Origin: G965198795 sp965198795
GTDB taxonomy: Bacteria > Pseudomonadota > Alphaproteobacteria > Rhodospirillales > Casp-alpha2
Direction of reading: 5' to 3'
Assembly (NCBI GenBank): GCA_965198795.1
Contig: OZ240674.1
Coordinates: 2,976,001 to 3,040,000, forward strand
DNA length: 64,000 bases
Shown here piece after piece: positions 60,644-64,000 of this stretch (positions within the stretch are counted from its first letter, which is position 1; every line of letters begins with the position of its first letter). Below the pieces are notes generated by a model. That model had not been told where the DNA came from. It ran no database searches and saw only the letters and a program-made list of their open reading frames with translations. Made by a program: the position numbers and the translations under genes.

Positions 60644-60659
60644 ACATTACATATAATGT
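60644..60659. other. Palindrome ACATTACATATAATGT after the repressor gene
   Basis: A near-perfect palindrome within a longer AGGCG...CCGCCT stem, 12 bp after the repressor stop. No T tract follows, so it is not a normal terminator. It resembles AT-rich patches inside the repressor gene. Confidence 0.45.
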
Positions 60660-60802
60660 GTCCGCCTCACCCGTCATCGCGCGATGACTTGCCCACATAT
60701 AGGAATATATTCAAGGCGTCATTGGGCGGCGATCTTCGGCGGCGCTCGACCGTGATAGCCTCCGGGGCCGCCCAGCGGCGCCGCGGGAAGGTCAAAATCC
60801 AG

Positions 60803-60918
60803 TCCCCACTTCCAAAATACGAAAATCCGGCCAAAATCACGATTTCATGTTTAATATCAGGTTGTTATCGTAAGTGGGGACTCGGCAATTAAGTGGGGAC
60901 AAAAGTCCCCACTTAATT
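60803..60918. repeat. AAGTGGGGACT repeats and a perfect 14-bp hairpin
   Basis: AATTAAGTGGGGAC, AAAA, GTCCCCACTTAATT at 60887-60918 forms a perfect 14-bp stem with a 4-base loop. Two more copies of the 11-mer AAGTGGGGACT lie at 60803 (inverted) and 60871. The gap 60632-61298 shows no gene. It may be a terminator of a lost phage gene, a replication or partition site, or a recombination site. Confidence 0.6.
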
Positions 60919-61298
60919 TTCCGGCGGATCGCTCAAATCCGCGCTTAGCCATTGATATTAAGGAGTTTTTGGAAACGGGCGAAAATTTCGGGTTGGGCGA
61001 GGCGGGCGCGATTATTCAATTTTGTCTGTCGCCGATAAAACGGCGTCCGTGCCGCCACGTGCCACGATAGGCCGCTATATCCCATTGAAATACCAATATA
61101 TTCCGGTTCGAAACCCCCGGTATGCCGTTAAATTCCGGTATATGCCGTTTGTACAGTTTTAACCGTCGCGTTACAGGACCGCCCCGTCCTCTTTCTCCGC
61201 GACGAAGGGTTATCCGCCCGCGTCACCCAAGCGAAGGCGGCGAAGCGCGCGCCGGGCCAGACCGGGTGAGAGGCGATGCGGGACAGGCCCGGGAAACC

Positions 61299-62246
61299 TC
61301 ATACCCGCGCCGCGCCGTAAAACAGCGTGACGACATGACGGGCCTCGGCGAAAAACAGCCAGCGCTCAATCAACGTTCCACCCGTCGCCAGGATGGCCGC
61401 CGACACACAGAGCGATATAGCGGCGGCCCCGCCCCCCGACACCGTGATCGCGATCAAGGCCATGGCGCCGATGTAGCCGATCATCAAACAAACGCGCCGA
61501 AGCTTGACGGCGTGCTTGCGCGCGATGCGATATCCCATCTCGTCGAGCAGATAGTTACTTTCCGTGTGCGGGCCTTCCAGGTGCCGGACCTTGCCGATCA
61601 CGCCCAGCCCCGTTGCGCTCTCGGGCGTCGAGGCGTGGGCGGTCCCGTCGATCCCCCGCCAATAGATGATCTTGACAATGACGGCCGTGGCCACGGCCAG
61701 CACCGCGCCCCGGCTGATCATCTCGTCCAAACCGGCAAAGACGACGACCAGAGCGTTCAGCCAGACGAAGCCCGTGGCCAGAGCCAGCGACAAATATCCG
61801 GCAATCGTCCACTTGTTGCACCATTGGCGGATGGTCTTAAGCGACGCATAAATCATCGCTGTGCAGATCACGGTAATGATCGCCATGGCCGCCGAAACCC
61901 AGCCCATCAGACCGAAGACGCCGCCCAGGCTTTCTTCGACAATCCAGCCGTAAGCCAACAAAAGCGAGGGGCCGTAAGCAATAACCGCCGCGACGCCCTC
62001 GCGTGACAGCCAACTGGTCTTCCATTGACTGAAAGCCCGCCAGGCGCGCTCTGGATGGCCCAGGTGACAGGCCGAGGATAACAGGCCCGCGGTGACGGCG
62101 GCGAGCGCCAGCCCGAGTCCGGCCAGCCCAAACTCGCGGGTTGCCGGCAGATATCCCATGGAGCCCAGGACGCCCATCAGCGCCAACAAGCCATAGCCCG
62201 CGCCGGAAGAGACCGTGAAGAAAATGACGGAAAAAGCTGGATGCAT
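61299..62246 (-). CDS. DmsC-type membrane anchor subunit
   Basis: A 315-residue membrane protein with eight or nine hydrophobic segments. HPAFSVIFFTVSSGAGYGLL and CHLGHPERAWRAFSQWKTSW followed by LSREG are typical of DmsC-type quinol anchors. It would pass electrons between the quinone pool and the iron-sulfur subunit. It lies 109 bp after the Fe-S gene. If the complex is SoeABC, it is SoeC. Confidence 0.88.
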   Translation of the reverse strand: MHPAFSVIFFTVSSGAGYGLLALMGVLGSMGYLPATREFGLAGLGLALAAVTAGLLSSACHLGHPERAWRAFSQWKTSWLSREGVAAVIAYGPSLLLAYGWIVEESLGGVFGLMGWVSAAMAIITVICTAMIYASLKTIRQWCNKWTIAGYLSLALATGFVWLNALVVVFAGLDEMISRGAVLAVATAVIVKIIYWRGIDGTAHASTPESATGLGVIGKVRHLEGPHTESNYLLDEMGYRIARKHAVKLRRVCLMIGYIGAMALIAITVSGGGAAAISLCVSAAILATGGTLIERWLFFAEARHVVTLFYGAARV

Positions 62247-62355
62247 CCCACGCCGCCTTAATAACCCGCGTCACTTCCGCGCGAGCGGGCGGGAGTCCGG
62301 CGGAGTGGATAGACCGGGCTCCGGCTTTTCCGGGAACGCTGCATGATTTTGACTT

Positions 62356-63096
62356 TCATCGCGACAAAACCTTATCGGCCCAGCGGAGCAGCGGATTTTC
62401 AATTTTCTCCGCGTCCAAATCCTTTGGCGTCTCTTTCCGCCAAGCGGCCCGGCGGGGCCGCGGCGGCAAATACTTGTTGGTGGGTTCATAGCCCATCTCG
62501 TCCATCAGATTAAAGCCGCCCCGCGCCTCCACCAACTTGGAAATGTCAGAGTCCGGGTCGCCCAAATCACCGAAATGGCGAGCGCTCGCCGGGCAGGTCG
62601 ACACACAAGCGGGCACGCGGTCGCGTTCCTCTAGGTTTTCGTTATAGATGCGGTCAATGCAAAGCGTACATTTCTTCATCACGCCTTCCGTCTCGTCGAA
62701 CTCGCGCGCGCCATAGGGGCACGCCCAACTGCACAGTTTGCAACCGATACATTTGGCTTCGTCCACCAAGACGATACCATCCTCGGCGCGTTTGAAGCTG
62801 GCGCCCGTCGGACAGACGGTCACACAAGCTGCGTTTTCGCAATGCAGGCAGGATTTCGGGAAATGAACCGTCTGATTCGGTTCGCCCTTATCGCTTTCCA
62901 CTTCGAACGTATGAATGCGGTTGAACCAGACGCCCCGCTGACCCTTGCCATAAGGGTTCACGTCCGTCAACGGCGCCGCGTGGCCGCCCGCGTTCCATTC
63001 CTTGCAGTTCACCGCACAGGCGTGGCACCCCACGCAAATGTCCAGGTCGATCACAAGTCCCAGTTGTTTGGGCGTGCGTCCGGGAAGGGCCGTCAT
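62356..63096 (-). CDS. Molybdoenzyme iron-sulfur subunit (DmsB/SoeB-like)
   Basis: A 246-residue ferredoxin-like protein with four Cys sets: CVGCHACAVNCKEWN, CLHCENAACVTVCP, CIGCKLCSWACPYG and a last one with CTLCIDR and CVSTCP. This is the four-[4Fe-4S] pattern of DMSO-reductase-family B subunits. Its start overlaps the stop of the large subunit (63093-63096) so translation is coupled. It passes electrons to the membrane anchor. Confidence 0.93.
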   Translation of the reverse strand: MTALPGRTPKQLGLVIDLDICVGCHACAVNCKEWNAGGHAAPLTDVNPYGKGQRGVWFNRIHTFEVESDKGEPNQTVHFPKSCLHCENAACVTVCPTGASFKRAEDGIVLVDEAKCIGCKLCSWACPYGAREFDETEGVMKKCTLCIDRIYNENLEERDRVPACVSTCPASARHFGDLGDPDSDISKLVEARGGFNLMDEMGYEPTNKYLPPRPRRAAWRKETPKDLDAEKIENPLLRWADKVLSR

Positions 63097-64000
63097 TGGT
63101 TACGCCCCTTCCGGAAATCAGCGCCGTAATTCAGGACGCCCGGCGGCTGTTTCAGTCCCGGCGGTTTGGCCGCGGCCTCCGGACGGGGCCACGTGACGCC
63201 GAACTCTTCCGGTTTGCACTTTTCGATTCTCACCCGCAGGTCATACCAGGCGGCCTGTCCGGTGACCGGGTCCGAGTTGGCGTAGCGGTAACCGTCCGCG
63301 CGCGGCGGCAGCAGTTCCGAAATGATGTGGTTCATCAGAAAGCCTTTCCTGGACTCGCCCGCGTCCTTGTCCAGGTTCCAGGCCCCCTGGCGCTTACCGA
63401 TGGCGTTCCAGGTCCAGACCGTGCGGTCGTTAACGCCATCCATCACGCAAGCCTCCGCCTTGACCCGGCCATGGTGACTTTCCAACCAGACCCAGTCGCC
63501 AGTCTCGACGCCTTCCTCATCGGCGACGGCGCGCGAGACATAGAGCCGGTTGTCGCCGGTAATTTGGCGCAGCCAGGCGTTCTGCGATCCCCAGGAATGG
63601 TACATCTGCATGGGACGCTGGGTCAGCGCGTGCAACGGGAAGGCATCCCCGTCCACCATGGAGCCCTCGAAGGGCGGATACCAGAGCGGCAATGGATCGA
63701 AGTAGGCACGGATACGCTCGCGCAGATCATCCGGCGGTTGGACGCCGCCATGCCCTTCCGCGGCCAATTTGAAACGCTGCAAGGGTTCCGAATAAACCTG
63801 CATCAACACCTGATCGGCGCTCCCGGCGAAGCCGACCTTGGCCGCCCATTCCAGATAACCCTTATTGGCCATCTTGAAATATTTGTGCTCGTCCGGGAAT
63901 TCGTGGGACCAGAAGCAACCGTTCTCGACGTACTTCTCAAGCTGGTTCGGATTCACCGCCCCCTTACAATCCTGACCTCCGTCCTTGCCGCGCCATCCCG
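63093..64000 (-). CDS. Molybdopterin oxidoreductase large subunit, C-terminal part
   Basis: The frame is open to the right edge, so only about 300 C-terminal residues are seen. YHSWGSQNAWLRQI and YVSRAVADEEGVETGDWVWL followed by ESHHGRVKAEACV are the molydopterin-dinucleotide-binding domain of DMSO-reductase-family enzymes. The order large subunit, Fe-S subunit, DmsC anchor matches SoeABC (sulfite dehydrogenase) and DMSO reductases. The substrate cannot be fixed from this part; SoeA is a fair guess. Confidence 0.85.
   Translation of the reverse strand, partial: GWRGKDGGQDCKGAVNPNQLEKYVENGCFWSHEFPDEHKYFKMANKGYLEWAAKVGFAGSADQVLMQVYSEPLQRFKLAAEGHGGVQPPDDLRERIRAYFDPLPLWYPPFEGSMVDGDAFPLHALTQRPMQMYHSWGSQNAWLRQITGDNRLYVSRAVADEEGVETGDWVWLESHHGRVKAEACVMDGVNDRTVWTWNAIGKRQGAWNLDKDAGESRKGFLMNHIISELLPPRADGYRYANSDPVTGQAAWYDLRVRIEKCKPEEFGVTWPRPEAAAKPPGLKQPPGVLNYGADFRKGRNQ

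Noticed and set aside
61105..61122. GGTTCGAAACCC considered as a tRNA T-arm or attachment site
   Set aside because: The flanking bases do not form the T stem (TCCGG against CCCCC) and no other tRNA arm is found nearby.

Overview
The window reads as a high-GC chromosome segment of an alphaproteobacterium, most likely from the Rhodospirillales or a neighbouring order. The support is a DUF1476 protein (zeta-type inhibitor of the alphaproteobacterial F1 ATPase), a GTTC-N7-GTTC LexA-type box, PhaR-regulated PHB genes, the CcmABC haem exporter, a bacterial transglutaminase-like cysteine peptidase (LapG type) and IS5-family elements of IS427 type. No rRNA, tRNA or CRISPR array was seen. This assignment is inferred from gene content, not from a phylogeny.

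Layout. 1-1370: end of an Ldh-type dehydrogenase gene and an HpcH/HpaI aldolase. 1567-5563: a ruined phage-defence island (DNA methylase, nuclease and GmrSD-like remnants) cut by a complete IS5 element. 5871-6912: a sulfotransferase with an in-frame stop and a small Cys-rich ORF. 6884-14343: grxD, bolA, purL, purQ, purS, purC and purB with small housekeeping genes. 14436-20975: an Ntn hydrolase, an MFS carrier, DUF2062, radC, map, sfsA and a TPR/glycosyltransferase. 21304-23422: ccmABC, ended by an IS5 relic. 24063-27769: an envelope-glycan group. 28016-34158: AbrB permease, nadK, queF, a broken methyltransferase-HNH gene, queG and an FGE-like gene. 34819-39223: the PHB locus (phaR, a PhaE-like gene, phaC, phaA, phaB). 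39384-46772: marR, a broken cupin gene, GST, and an aromatic amino acid cluster (chorismate mutase, hisC, tyrA) followed by DUF350, a trypsin-like protease and chaC. 47275-50489: LysE and a B12-dependent ribonucleotide reductase. 50831-51790: a second IS5 relic. 51820-58239: a Lap-like adhesin locus. 58776-60631: a phage-type fragment with a divergent repressor/Cro-like switch. 61299-64000: a three-subunit molybdoenzyme of the DMSO reductase/SoeABC type, running off the right edge.

The most interesting region is 51820-58239. A secreted LapG-type protease gene is divergent from a two-TM receptor gene with a large periplasmic domain, a PAS domain and an HD-GYP domain whose catalytic residues are lost. 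Next to them is an RTX adhesin-like gene with a FecR-like N-terminal module, a TAAG tetrapeptide (the known LapG cleavage motif) and an in-frame 66-bp repeat array. In the known Lap system the receptor that holds LapG is LapD, a degenerate GGDEF-EAL protein. Here a degenerate HD-GYP protein sits where LapD would be expected. The adhesin gene is split from its RTX/secretion end by a 10-bp tandem duplication, so it may be switched off or phase-variable in this copy.

A second theme is decay. Several genes carry single nonsense or frameshift lesions, many short perfect tandem duplications occur, and IS5 copies are at three stages of erosion. This fits a genome losing genes, but some of the single-base lesions could be assembly errors.
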